Assembly: GCF_002117145.1 (NCBI RefSeq)
Contig: NZ_CP008743.1
Location: 1,426,001-1,490,000 of the forward strand
Origin: Candidatus Nucleicultrix amoebiphila FS5
GTDB taxonomy: Bacteria > Pseudomonadota > Alphaproteobacteria > Caedimonadales > Nucleicultricaceae
Direction: 5' to 3'
Length of the DNA: 64,000 bases
The notes under the pieces are model-generated. The model searched no databases. It worked only from the letters and a program-made list of their open reading frames with translations, and was not told where the DNA came from. A program made the position numbers and the translations under genes. The number at the start of each line of letters is the position of its first letter. Positions within the stretch are counted from its first letter, which is position 1. Shown one piece after another: positions 55,022 through 63,550 of this stretch.

Positions 55022-55645
55022 ATGCACTCAATTCATTCTAATGCTGTAAAAGACGCGATTATTGAAAAAATGATGCTCCATGTTCCAACGCTTGGTTGGA
55101 CGATGTCAGCGTTGAGTAAAGCTGTTGTGGAGGCTGGGTTTAATCAGGGGGATGAAAATCGTGCTTTTGAAGGCAATATGGAAAAAGTTGTTGAATATTA
55201 TTTTCAATGGGTTGACCAACAAATGTTGAGAAAGATGGAGACCTTTGATCTTACGTCGATGCGTACCAGAGATAAAATAGCAACCATCATTATGGTGCGG
55301 TTAGCATTGATGGCGCCTTATAAGGCAGTTGTTGAGCGCACTTTCACGTTTTTGGCGAAGCCACCGCATATGCCGCTTGGTGCTAAATGTCTTTATAAGA
55401 CTGTGAATCACATTTGGTATATAGCAGGAGATAAAGCCACTGATTTTAATTTTTACACAAAAAGAGCACTTCTAGCGGGGGTATATCTCTCTACTGTTAA
55501 GTTCTGGCTTAAGGACGTTTCTTCAGATGCTCTTCAAACCCGCGCTCACCTTGAAAATAGACTTTCAAAAGCTTTGAAGGTAGGCCAAATAAAATCTTTT
55601 GCGAAAGAATTATGCGAAAAGGGCCTCAGTTATTTAAAAAAGTAA
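55022..55645 (+). CDS. COQ9 family protein (ubiquinone biosynthesis)
   Basis: 207 residues from the ATG at 55022 (AGAGG 7 nt upstream). A helical TetR-like domain with the COQ9 C-terminal signatures: WTMSALSKAVVEAGF, then IMVRLALMAPYKAVVERTFTFLAKPPH, VNHIWYIAGDKATDFNFYTKRALLAGVYLSTVKFW (in pieces). Eukaryotic COQ9 binds lipid and helps COQ7 hydroxylate the quinone ring; the bacterial role is inferred. The open frame extends upstream to 54881, but that part overlaps rpsU in antisense and is not homologous. Confidence 0.88.
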   Translation: MHSIHSNAVKDAIIEKMMLHVPTLGWTMSALSKAVVEAGFNQGDENRAFEGNMEKVVEYYFQWVDQQMLRKMETFDLTSMRTRDKIATIIMVRLALMAPYKAVVERTFTFLAKPPHMPLGAKCLYKTVNHIWYIAGDKATDFNFYTKRALLAGVYLSTVKFWLKDVSSDALQTRAHLENRLSKALKVGQIKSFAKELCEKGLSYLKK

Positions 55646-55658
55646 TATATTGGATCGT

Positions 55659-55695
55659 AACCTCCACAGTGCTTATCCCCGTGGAGGTTGTTTTT
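55659..55695 (+). terminator. Terminator of the COQ9 gene
   Basis: AACCTCCAC (55659-55667) and GTGGAGGTT (55681-55689) form a perfect 9-bp stem with a 13-nt loop, followed by GTTTTTC. On the minus strand there is no T-run after the stem, so it serves the plus-strand gene. Confidence 0.85.
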
Positions 55696-55696
55696 C

Positions 55697-57094
55697 TTAA
55701 GATTCCAAAGCTTTGATGACGTCTTCACAAACTTTTTTAGCGTCACCAAAGAGCATCATGGTGTTATCTCGATAGAAGAGCTCGTTATCTACGCCAGAGT
55801 ATCCTGTGGACATAGAACGTTTTACGAATAAAATTGTTTTAGCTTTTTCAACATCTAAAATCGGCATGCCATAAATTGGACTCTTTGGATCTGTCTTTGC
55901 TAAAGGATTGGTAACATCGTTAGCTCCAATGACAAAAGCAACGTCAGTGGCTGTGAAATCGCGATTAATTTCATCTAATTCAAGCACGTCTTCGTAGGGA
56001 ACATTCGCTTCGGCTAACAATACATTCATGTGACCTGGCATACGTCCTGCAACAGGATGGATGGCATAGCGTACTTGAGCTCCTTTTCTCTTGAGGAGAT
56101 CACCCATCTCTCTCAACGCATGTTGAGCTTGGGCGACAGCCATTCCATAACCAGGAACGATAATTACTGACGCGCTGTTGCCAAGAATAAAGGCTGCATC
56201 TTCTGCGCTGCCGGATTTTACGGGACGTTGTTCAATTTTACCGTGCGTTGTAGCTGCTCCGGTGTCACTTCCAAAGCCACCCAAAATTACGTTAAAGATA
56301 GAACGATTCATCCCCTTACACATGATATAACTGAGGATGGCACCAGAGGAACCAACCAATGCGCCGGTGATAATCAGCAAATTGTTTTGTAAGGTAAAAC
56401 CAATACCAGCAGCTGCCCATCCTGAATAAGAGTTCAACATTGAAACGACAACGGGCATATCTGCTCCACCGATGGGGAGTATGAGAAGAAACCCTAAAGC
56501 CAGCGAGAGCAGGGTTAGAATAATGAATGCGGTATAAGATTCACTCATCACAAAATAAGCGCCTATCCCAACGATGAGCAAAGCCAATAACGCATTAAAA
56601 GGATGTTGGAGGGGGAACACTAAAGGAGCACCACTCATGATTCCTTGCAATTTAGAAAAGGCGATAATGGATCCCGTAAAAGTAATAGCACCAATGGCAA
56701 CGCCTAGAGACATTTCCACCAGGCTTCCAGCTTTGATATGTCCAACACTGCCGATTCCAAAAGCTTCTGGATGTAACAAAGCAGCGGCAGCAACAAATAC
56801 AGCGGCCAATCCAACCAAGCTGTGGAACGCTGCCACGAGTTGAGGAAGGGCTGTCATTTGAATACGTAGGGCAATCACAGTACCAATGGCGCCACCGATT
56901 AAAATACCTGAGATAATCAGGCTATAACCAACAACAGTTGGCGCACCAACTGTTGCGACGATCGCTAATAACATTCCCACCACACCAAAGATATTGCCGC
57001 TTAACGCCGATTTAGGCGATGAGAGACCACGCAAGGCCATGATGAAACAAACGGAAGAAGCCAAATAAATGCTAGCGAGTAAATTCTGACTCAA
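55697..57094 (-). CDS. pntB: NAD(P) transhydrogenase subunit beta
   Basis: The proton-pumping transhydrogenase subunit that carries the NADP(H) site. 465 residues: about nine membrane helices in the first 270 residues (LLASIYLASSVCFIMALRGLSSP, ILIGGAIGTVIALRIQMTALPQLVAAFHS in pieces), then the soluble domain with VIIVPGYGMAVAQAQHAL and VAGRMPGHMNVLLAEANVPY. The family end VKRSMSTGYSGVDN is intact. Last gene of the pntA1-pntA2-pntB operon. Confidence 0.96.
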   Translation of the reverse strand: MSQNLLASIYLASSVCFIMALRGLSSPKSALSGNIFGVVGMLLAIVATVGAPTVVGYSLIISGILIGGAIGTVIALRIQMTALPQLVAAFHSLVGLAAVFVAAAALLHPEAFGIGSVGHIKAGSLVEMSLGVAIGAITFTGSIIAFSKLQGIMSGAPLVFPLQHPFNALLALLIVGIGAYFVMSESYTAFIILTLLSLALGFLLILPIGGADMPVVVSMLNSYSGWAAAGIGFTLQNNLLIITGALVGSSGAILSYIMCKGMNRSIFNVILGGFGSDTGAATTHGKIEQRPVKSGSAEDAAFILGNSASVIIVPGYGMAVAQAQHALREMGDLLKRKGAQVRYAIHPVAGRMPGHMNVLLAEANVPYEDVLELDEINRDFTATDVAFVIGANDVTNPLAKTDPKSPIYGMPILDVEKAKTILFVKRSMSTGYSGVDNELFYRDNTMMLFGDAKKVCEDVIKALES

Positions 57095-57106
57095 GGTGGT
57101 CTCCCC

Positions 57107-57529
57107 TTATTTCTTTTTCATAAACATTTGCAGCATGCGCTGCGTTACAATAAAACCTCCAAAGATATTAACAGAGGCCAACATTACAGCTAAAAATCCA
57201 AGGATTTTAGCAAAACCAAAAGTTGATAATCCTGCGGCTAATAAGGCTCCAACGATAATAACGCTGGAAATCGCATTGGTTACTGCCATCAAAGGAGAGT
57301 GTAGCGCAGGTGTCACTTTCCATACCACGTAATACCCAACAAACACGGCAAGTACGAAAACCGTCAATCCAAAAACAAAGGGTGAAATGGTTTCGTGATT
57401 CGCATGTTGACTGTGTTGAACTAACTCTGCCGTCCGTTGTGCAACGATATCTAAATCTCCGACACTTTTTGAGAGATTGAGTGCTTGTTCATGCAACTCA
57501 TTAATTCGTTCATAGAGTTTTTCAAACAT
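57107..57529 (-). CDS. pntA2: NAD(P) transhydrogenase subunit alpha, membrane part
   Basis: 140 residues with three or four membrane helices ([68 protein letters not shown]). In alphaproteobacteria the alpha subunit is split; this is the small membrane half. A soluble coil of about 45 residues precedes the helices. It lies 10 bp downstream of pntA1 and 12 bp upstream of pntB. Confidence 0.94.
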   Translation of the reverse strand: MFEKLYERINELHEQALNLSKSVGDLDIVAQRTAELVQHSQHANHETISPFVFGLTVFVLAVFVGYYVVWKVTPALHSPLMAVTNAISSVIIVGALLAAGLSTFGFAKILGFLAVMLASVNIFGGFIVTQRMLQMFMKKK

Positions 57530-57539
57530 TGGACCTCAC

Positions 57540-58685
57540 CTATGCTTTAAAATTTGGATGCACAACTTCCCCACCATGGGTAAGCGTTGTTGCCGCAATG
57601 ATTTCATCTTCAAAATTCAAATTGATTTTCTTAGAATCTTTATCGATAAGCAGTGTTAGATAATTGAGAACGTTACGCGCATAAAGGGCACTGGCGTCGC
57701 GAGCAATGCGACTTGGAAGATTGATGTACCCAATAATCTGTACGCCGTTTTTCTCAACAATTTTCCCAGGCTCACTCAAAGCACAGTTGCCACCACTTTC
57801 AACGGCCATATCCAGGATCACCGATCCTGGCTTCATGACGGCGATCATGTCTTCCGTGATTAAGCGTGGTGCAGTCTTCCCTGGGATCAGCGCTGTCGTG
57901 ATTGCAATATCACTTTTTTCAAGCGTTGCTTTAATTTTATCGGCTTGACGCTTTTGATAATCAGCGCTCATCTCTTTTGCGTAGCCTCCAGTGCCTTCAC
58001 CTTTTTCATCGCTTTCTACAGAAATAAAAGTACCACCAAGGCTTTCAACTTGTTCACGGGCTGCAGCGCGCACATCAAATGCAGAGACAACCGCACCCAT
58101 TCTTTTAGCAGTTGCGACGGCTTGAAGACCTGCAACACCTGCGCCTAAAATTAGGATTTTTGCTGGGGGGATAGTCCCTGCCGCTGTCATCATCATGGGA
58201 AAAGCACGATCGTAGACATATGCGGCTTCAATCACAGCGCGGTATCCAGCCAGGTTTGTCTGAGAAGATAAAACATCCATGGTTTGTGCACGCGTAATGC
58301 GGGGAACTAACTCAAGAGCCAAGGTCGTGAGTCCTTGTTTTGCATAAACCTTTAAATCTTTAGTGTTATTGTAAGGAGAAAATAGGGCAAGGATAAAGGC
58401 CCCCTTTTTGGCTTTTTCCAGTTGGTCGGTACCTGTTTGCTCGCCTTTAAGAACGGGGCGTTGCACTTTTAAAATGATGTCAGCCCCATCCAAAGCACTA
58501 GCGGCATCGGCAGCAATCTTAGCTCCAGAATCTTTATACGCCTCATCAAGATAACTTGAGGCAAGACCGGCACCTTTTTCTATAACAACCGAAGCGCCAA
58601 GGCCGATCATTTTTTTGACGGTTTCTGGTGTTGCCGCCACACGCTTTTCACCTGGACGACGTTCACGAAGTACTGCTATTTTCAT
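57540..58685 (-). CDS. pntA1: NAD(P) transhydrogenase subunit alpha, NAD-binding part
   Basis: 381 residues, homologous to the soluble NAD(H)-binding half of PntA and to alanine dehydrogenase. Motifs: RERRPGEKRVAATPETV at the start, then ALELVPRITRAQTMDVLSSQ and the Rossmann GAGVAGLQAVATAKRMGAVV, and AVESGGNCALSEPG. With pntA2 and pntB it makes NADPH from NADH at the expense of the proton gradient. First gene of the operon. Confidence 0.96.
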   Translation of the reverse strand: MKIAVLRERRPGEKRVAATPETVKKMIGLGASVVIEKGAGLASSYLDEAYKDSGAKIAADAASALDGADIILKVQRPVLKGEQTGTDQLEKAKKGAFILALFSPYNNTKDLKVYAKQGLTTLALELVPRITRAQTMDVLSSQTNLAGYRAVIEAAYVYDRAFPMMMTAAGTIPPAKILILGAGVAGLQAVATAKRMGAVVSAFDVRAAAREQVESLGGTFISVESDEKGEGTGGYAKEMSADYQKRQADKIKATLEKSDIAITTALIPGKTAPRLITEDMIAVMKPGSVILDMAVESGGNCALSEPGKIVEKNGVQIIGYINLPSRIARDASALYARNVLNYLTLLIDKDSKKINLNFEDEIIAATTLTHGGEVVHPNFKA

Positions 58686-58829
58686 TAATTACACCACTCT
58701 TCATTGATCCAATAGATTCTTCATACCATATGGAGGAGGCGCCGTTAAGGGCTCTTCTTAATATCCTGTAAAGATTCATTAATTTTTTAATAGATCCCCC
58801 ATAAATACGCGCCAGAAGTTATTTTTTTA

Positions 58830-60167
58830 TTACTCTTGTATCACGGAAAATAAATTTTCCTCATTTTGGAGTTGAGGGATATTTGTATGCCTTGGAGGCG
58901 ATACTTCTATAAGCTCTTCTGGCGTAGAAATATCAAGTCTTAACTGATTGGTTTTTGTCACAAGATCAGTGATCTCTTTATGGAGCTCACGTTGTATAGA
59001 GCGCGCATCTTCGATAGAGTGTGGGATACTTGTGGTTGCAATTTTTGGAGGAGAACTTTGCTTTCTTTTTGCTTTGCGTTTCGGCAGCTCTCGCGGACTT
59101 AAATCTCCTCTTTTGGAGGTGCTTGGCGTCGCATGACTTCTTGGAATCGTATCTTTCTTTTGATTCATTCGCAGAGCTTTCACAGAGAAAGTTCGTTTTA
59201 ACCTCATGCGTGGACTTAATTCTTTTTCTTCTTCTGAATCGTCTTCAATTTGTTCACTGCTTGTGGACGTTAAATCATTTGCTTCTTCCAAAGGCTCCCC
59301 CTCATAATGGGTTCTCAATTCCTTAAATTCTTTCATTTTACAAGGGAGAGATTTTAGATTTGCGCTAATCTCTTGTAAACTGGTGAGAGCGTCTACGAGA
59401 GGTTGTGATACTGCCGGATGCGCTTTTTCTTTCAATGATTGCCACTCTATAGATTCTGGAATCTGCATGTCATGCGCTATTACAAGATTGTGTAAATTGT
59501 TGAGGTTTTCCCATCTTTCTTCATAAATACTGACAATCAAACTAATATTTTTACGCAGAAAAGCGCTCAGAGAGTTTAAGGTTTTTCGGGTAAATTTTAT
59601 AGCCAGGGGATTGCGTTGTTCAGGGGAAAGGCCTTCATATCGTAAATAACTTTTATGATAAGGAGTAGGACTGTCTAGAATATCTTTAATGAGGACGTGC
59701 AATGCTTCGACCTGTAAAGCGTTTCTTTGAAAATAGTGTAAAAAGGAAAATTGAGGAAGATCACCAGATTTTTGTCGTAGTCTCTTGCTACGTTCAGACC
59801 ATAAAGTGATCATAAAATTATAATCATCAACAAGGCCTTGTAAGTTTGAAAGATGTGAGGATCCACGCAGTAATAAGCCATTAGCCACATGATAGGGGAG
59901 TTGTTTTTTATGAGATAGAAAATGTTTTAAGTGTTTTGTATTGAGTTTTTTATAAATTTTTTTTTTGCTTTTACTGTATTGAATTAAGGGGTGTAGATTT
60001 TCTTCTGGTAACGCGAACACATTACCTTCAGAAAGAACTGCGCGTTCGAAAGGATCTCTCAATTCTCTAACATTTATTTCCTCTGACGATGAGGAACCAT
60101 AAATTTTTGTGCTCAACAGAACTAAGAATAATACAATAATAGGTCGTGACCACTGTATCGTCTTCAT
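58830..60167 (-). CDS. Hypothetical exported protein with basic NLS-like cluster
   Basis: 445 residues, not recognised. Signal peptide (PIIVLFLVLLSTKIYGS), a helical, charged N-terminal two thirds, an acidic stretch around 308-316, then Ser/Thr/Pro-rich segments with basic patches: SPRMRLKRTFSV (about 318-329) and PKRKAKRK (362-369), the latter of the monopartite nuclear-localisation type. The C-terminus is helical again. AAGGAG precedes the ATG, and a divergent promoter lies at 60213-60241. A secreted effector acting in a host nucleus is an inference. Confidence 0.7.
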   Translation of the reverse strand: MKTIQWSRPIIVLFLVLLSTKIYGSSSSEEINVRELRDPFERAVLSEGNVFALPEENLHPLIQYSKSKKKIYKKLNTKHLKHFLSHKKQLPYHVANGLLLRGSSHLSNLQGLVDDYNFMITLWSERSKRLRQKSGDLPQFSFLHYFQRNALQVEALHVLIKDILDSPTPYHKSYLRYEGLSPEQRNPLAIKFTRKTLNSLSAFLRKNISLIVSIYEERWENLNNLHNLVIAHDMQIPESIEWQSLKEKAHPAVSQPLVDALTSLQEISANLKSLPCKMKEFKELRTHYEGEPLEEANDLTSTSSEQIEDDSEEEKELSPRMRLKRTFSVKALRMNQKKDTIPRSHATPSTSKRGDLSPRELPKRKAKRKQSSPPKIATTSIPHSIEDARSIQRELHKEITDLVTKTNQLRLDISTPEELIEVSPPRHTNIPQLQNEENLFSVIQE

Positions 60168-60212
60168 TGATCATCTCCTTTGAGAGATTAAAGAAACAGC
60201 CTAGTCTTAAAA

Positions 60213-60241
60213 GCATAAATGTTATTCTCTTGAAATAGCAA
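60213..60241 (-). promoter_or_regulatory. Putative promoter of the gene ending at 58830
   Basis: On the minus strand TTGCTA (plus 60236-60241) and TTATGC (plus 60213-60218) are spaced by 17 bp, about 45 bp before the start codon. Both boxes deviate from consensus. Confidence 0.4.
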
Positions 60242-60515
60242 AACCTTAAAAGGTTAAAGGACTGTTAATGATAATGAGAGTGATAGGGTTAAGAAGAGTT
60301 TATGTTTGTTATTAAAAATAAAATTTAAATTCTTAAAGTTGATTAACTTAAAAATGACGAACTATCAAAAATAATTGTTAGGTTAAAATAAATATTTTCC
60401 TGTTGTCAATTATTACTTAAATTCTGTGTTTAAGCTTGTCAAAAAAATATAATTTTTAAGGAGTTAAGTATAAGGGTTCTCCCCTTTTGTTTTTCTGACG
60501 ATCTGACGAAAATAC

Positions 60516-60544
60516 TTGACTAGAAGACGAGGGGATTTTATAGC
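60516..60544 (+). promoter_or_regulatory. Promoter of the exported acidic protein gene
   Basis: TTGACT (60516-60521), 17 bp spacer, TATAGC (60539-60544), with the start codon 41 bp further on. Confidence 0.6.
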
Positions 60545-60584
60545 TTAGATCCGTTGTGTTTAACAAGGATTATTGGAAAAAATC

Positions 60585-61967
60585 ATGAAAAAATTAAGAG
60601 CAATTTTGTTATCGACGTCCCTGGCCACATCATTCTTAGCCACCGCCAGTTTGGATGTTTATGCTTCTCACCTGTCGGATGAGGGCGATTCTAAAGCAAC
60701 TCCAAAAAAAGCAACTCTACGTCGAAGCACTCTCGATTTTACGCAAGTTGGATCTCCAAGAAAAGTTCAAGCTGGTAATCAAAAGCTTTTCCCAAACGGA
60801 TTTACTTATCCTGCTAGAGGAGGGAATCCCAAAGCTGTAAAAGATCTTGAAACTGCTCAAACTGAAGTTGTTGACTATGCGAAGAATATGGCATTGAAGG
60901 CGATTGAACGTCTTCAAGATGAGTTGGATGAAACTGAAGCTTTTGAAAAAGGACAAGAGTTTTTTGACGAAGAACTTGAATTTGATGCACAGAATCCAGG
61001 TCAATCTTACATTGCGGCACTTTCTTATTCACTCGACAAAAAAATTCTAGTTGCACAAGATTCAGCATTGATTGATGCCCTTGTTTTGGCCCTTACATAC
61101 AGTGAATATACATCTACTGTTGCAGGAAAATTAGGTATTACAAAAAAAACCGTGAAAGATTTTTATGATCTTATCGTAGAAGCGCGTAGCAATACGTTCG
61201 GTGAATGGCTTCCGGAGGATGAGGATGACAGTAGTGGTGATAGTGGATCTTCAAGTGACGAGGGCGATTTGTCTGGAGATAAAGACAAAAAGCATGAGAG
61301 TAGTTCAGAAAGTTCTCCTGTAAAAAAAACAAGTAAAAAGGCGACTCAGAAAGCTCCTAAAAAACCAAGCAGCAGCGAAGAAAGCTCAAGCGAATCTTCA
61401 GAGTCAGATAAGGAAGCTTCGACAAGTAAGGTAAGAAGAAATCTTGCTAAGGGGTTAGACGCTATAGCAAAGGATCATGAAAAATCTGCTCAGTCAAAAG
61501 GTTCATCAGGTGAAGATGAGGAAGACGATGATCAGTTTTTAAATACATCCGGAGCTCCTCTTGATTTTGGTGATAGTGAAGGTGAAGATCTACCCGGAAA
61601 AATTGAAGAATTAGAAGAAAAAATTGAATCACTCGAAGGCGAAGTAGAAGAAAAGAGTAAAGCATTAGAGCGTTTTAAAAAATCCATGGTAAGCAAAGAA
61701 GAAGGGTTACATAAGGAAATTGAGGAACGAGAAAAGCGTCTCAAAGAATCTGAACCTGCAAATAAGTTTTTGCAAGTTTTGTTACATGTTCATGGCATTT
61801 CATTAGAAAATCTTTGGCAGTTTATTGATTTAAGTGCGACAGCATTGGATCAGTCTACTGACCTTCCATGGCCAGCGTTAGGAATTAGCGATATGCAAAA
61901 GTTAGATATGCTTAAGGCAATGTTTACACCTGAAGTTTTGCACTTGTATATCGAAGGTAAAAAATAA
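60585..61967 (+). CDS. Exported Ser/acidic low-complexity coiled-coil protein
   Basis: 460 residues, not recognised. Signal peptide (RAILLSTSLATSFLATASLDVYAS), a folded-looking helical domain to about 205, a low-complexity stretch rich in Ser, Glu, Asp and Lys (about 206-325, with basic KKTSKKATQKAPKKP inside it), a short coiled coil (about 337-390, KIEELEEKIESLEGEVEE) and a C-terminal helical domain (FLQVLLHVHGISLENLWQFI). The ATG at 60585 is chosen over a TTG at 60573. The order of parts resembles the coiled-coil protein at 50569. Own promoter and terminator. Confidence 0.7.
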   Translation: MKKLRAILLSTSLATSFLATASLDVYASHLSDEGDSKATPKKATLRRSTLDFTQVGSPRKVQAGNQKLFPNGFTYPARGGNPKAVKDLETAQTEVVDYAKNMALKAIERLQDELDETEAFEKGQEFFDEELEFDAQNPGQSYIAALSYSLDKKILVAQDSALIDALVLALTYSEYTSTVAGKLGITKKTVKDFYDLIVEARSNTFGEWLPEDEDDSSGDSGSSSDEGDLSGDKDKKHESSSESSPVKKTSKKATQKAPKKPSSSEESSSESSESDKEASTSKVRRNLAKGLDAIAKDHEKSAQSKGSSGEDEEDDDQFLNTSGAPLDFGDSEGEDLPGKIEELEEKIESLEGEVEEKSKALERFKKSMVSKEEGLHKEIEEREKRLKESEPANKFLQVLLHVHGISLENLWQFIDLSATALDQSTDLPWPALGISDMQKLDMLKAMFTPEVLHLYIEGKK

Positions 61968-61994
61968 GATTTAAACGCGATCTGATTTAAGCCA

Positions 61995-62027
61995 AAAGCG
62001 AGCGTGCACTGCATGCTCGCTTTTTTT
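61995..62027 (+). terminator. Rho-independent terminator
   Basis: AGCGAGC (61997-62003) pairs with GCTCGCT (62015-62021), extended by an inner TGC/GCA, and is followed by seven T. It ends the transcript of the exported acidic protein. Confidence 0.92.
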
Positions 62028-62094
62028 ATGATAAAATATTCATTTCAAAGATGTGATTAACGTTTCGTTAAATGATGCTTAGCATATTAGAGAG

Positions 62095-63519
62095 ATGAGG
62101 ATAGTCATAAGAATTTTTTCTATTTTTCTTCTTTTTCAAATTTCTGCAACCTTTGCTTCCGTGCGCCCAGAAATTGCAGCAGGTTCTTTTTATCCTAAAA
62201 ACTCTGAGGATCTAAAAAGTTACATCGTTAAGGTTTTGCATCATAGCCCCGTGGAGTACCATGATGCTTATGTGAGAGCTATTATTGTTCCCCATGCGGG
62301 TTATGCCTATTCAGGAAAATTAGCGGCGCAAGCTTTTAAGCAACTGCAAGGCTTAAATCCAAAACGCATTATTATTATTGGTCCAGCTCATTTTGTTGAT
62401 GTCGGAGAGAATGTGGTTCTACCCAATGCAAATTATTGGAGGACGCCTCTTGGTGAAGTAGCTATTGATCAACAGCTTCGAGATGACCTTTTGCAAGAAG
62501 GAAACTATATTATTTCTGACGATCAGCCCCATGTTCCAGAACATGCAGTCGAAGTTGAACTTCCCTTTCTGCAAGTTTTGTTTCCAGAAGTACCTATTCT
62601 TCCTATAGCAATTAATAGTATTGATCGCGCACAAGAGTTTGGAGCCCTTCTATCAAAGTATGTGGACCGACAGACCCTTTTGATTATCTCAACAGATATG
62701 AGTCATTATTATCCGGCGTTAACTGCTGATGCTATGGATGGAAGAGCAATCAAAGATATTGTTCATCAAGATATCGAAAAGATGGTTTTTGATCTTAAAG
62801 AGCATACCATTGAAATGTGTGGGGCTGCTGCAGTGACAACACTTCTGGCTCTTGTAAAGCAGCAGGGAGGAATGGAAGTTGAAAATTTTGGGCACAACCA
62901 TAGTGGACAAATGACAGGTGATCCGTCGCGTGTGGTTGGATATTTTTCAGGAGGTGTTTATCGACCAAAATCCTATCAAGCATTGTTAGACTATGGATAT
63001 GAAGTGCTGAAATACTATTTAGAAACAGGTAGAAGAGATGCCGCTCAGTTAAAAGAACGCAATCAATTATTTGACTCTGTTCGAGGTCTTTTTGTCACTT
63101 TACGTTTGAAACCTACCTTTGGTCAGAAAGAAGGAGCGTTAAGGGGTTGCTTGGGACATGTTTCAACGTCAGACCCTTTAAAGGAAAGTGTGCGATTATT
63201 AACGATAGCGAGTGCAAGTGAGGATAGTCGGTTTAATCCTGTAACCATCGATGAACTGCCGAATATAGAAATAGGCCTTTCAATTCTCACACATCCAAAA
63301 ATCATTGATTCTTATCAAGATATCCAGTTGGGTCGCCAAGGAGTAATCGTTTCTCAAGGCCAAAAATCCGGCATTTTCTTACCCGAAGTTGCAGAATTGT
63401 TTAAGTCGAAAGACGACTTTTTAGCAGAACTTTGTACTGAAAAAGCTCACTTAAACAGTGATTGCTATAAGGATCCCGCCACAAAAATAAAAGTCTTTGA
63501 AACGATTACTTTCCGCTAA
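62095..63519 (+). CDS. Exported Memo-AMMECR1 fusion (AmmeMemoRadiSam proteins B and A)
   Basis: 474 residues: a signal peptide (VIRIFSIFLLFQISATFAS), then a Memo domain (about 24-285) with the metal-site contexts VPHAGYAYSG, IGPAHF and STDMSHYYP, a Cys in EMCGAAAV and HNHSGQ, and then an AMMECR1 domain (about 290-474) with LRGCLGHVS and SILTHPKII. The two domains are partners of a radical SAM protein in the AmmeMemoRadiSam system; that third gene is not here. Memo resembles extradiol dioxygenases and binds metal. Export of the fusion is unusual. Function unknown. Confidence 0.87.
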   Translation: MRIVIRIFSIFLLFQISATFASVRPEIAAGSFYPKNSEDLKSYIVKVLHHSPVEYHDAYVRAIIVPHAGYAYSGKLAAQAFKQLQGLNPKRIIIIGPAHFVDVGENVVLPNANYWRTPLGEVAIDQQLRDDLLQEGNYIISDDQPHVPEHAVEVELPFLQVLFPEVPILPIAINSIDRAQEFGALLSKYVDRQTLLIISTDMSHYYPALTADAMDGRAIKDIVHQDIEKMVFDLKEHTIEMCGAAAVTTLLALVKQQGGMEVENFGHNHSGQMTGDPSRVVGYFSGGVYRPKSYQALLDYGYEVLKYYLETGRRDAAQLKERNQLFDSVRGLFVTLRLKPTFGQKEGALRGCLGHVSTSDPLKESVRLLTIASASEDSRFNPVTIDELPNIEIGLSILTHPKIIDSYQDIQLGRQGVIVSQGQKSGIFLPEVAELFKSKDDFLAELCTEKAHLNSDCYKDPATKIKVFETITFR

Positions 63520-63550
63520 GTCCTGACAACAAGCTGGATCAAATAAATTT

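Larger units (their letters stand above)
60168..60584. other. AT-rich divergent intergenic region
   Basis: 417 bp between two divergent exported-protein genes. It contains the minus-strand promoter at 60213-60241 and the plus-strand promoter at 60516-60544. In between is very AT-rich DNA with a TATAAT (60448-60453) that lacks a good -35. I see no gene or RNA. Confidence 0.5.
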
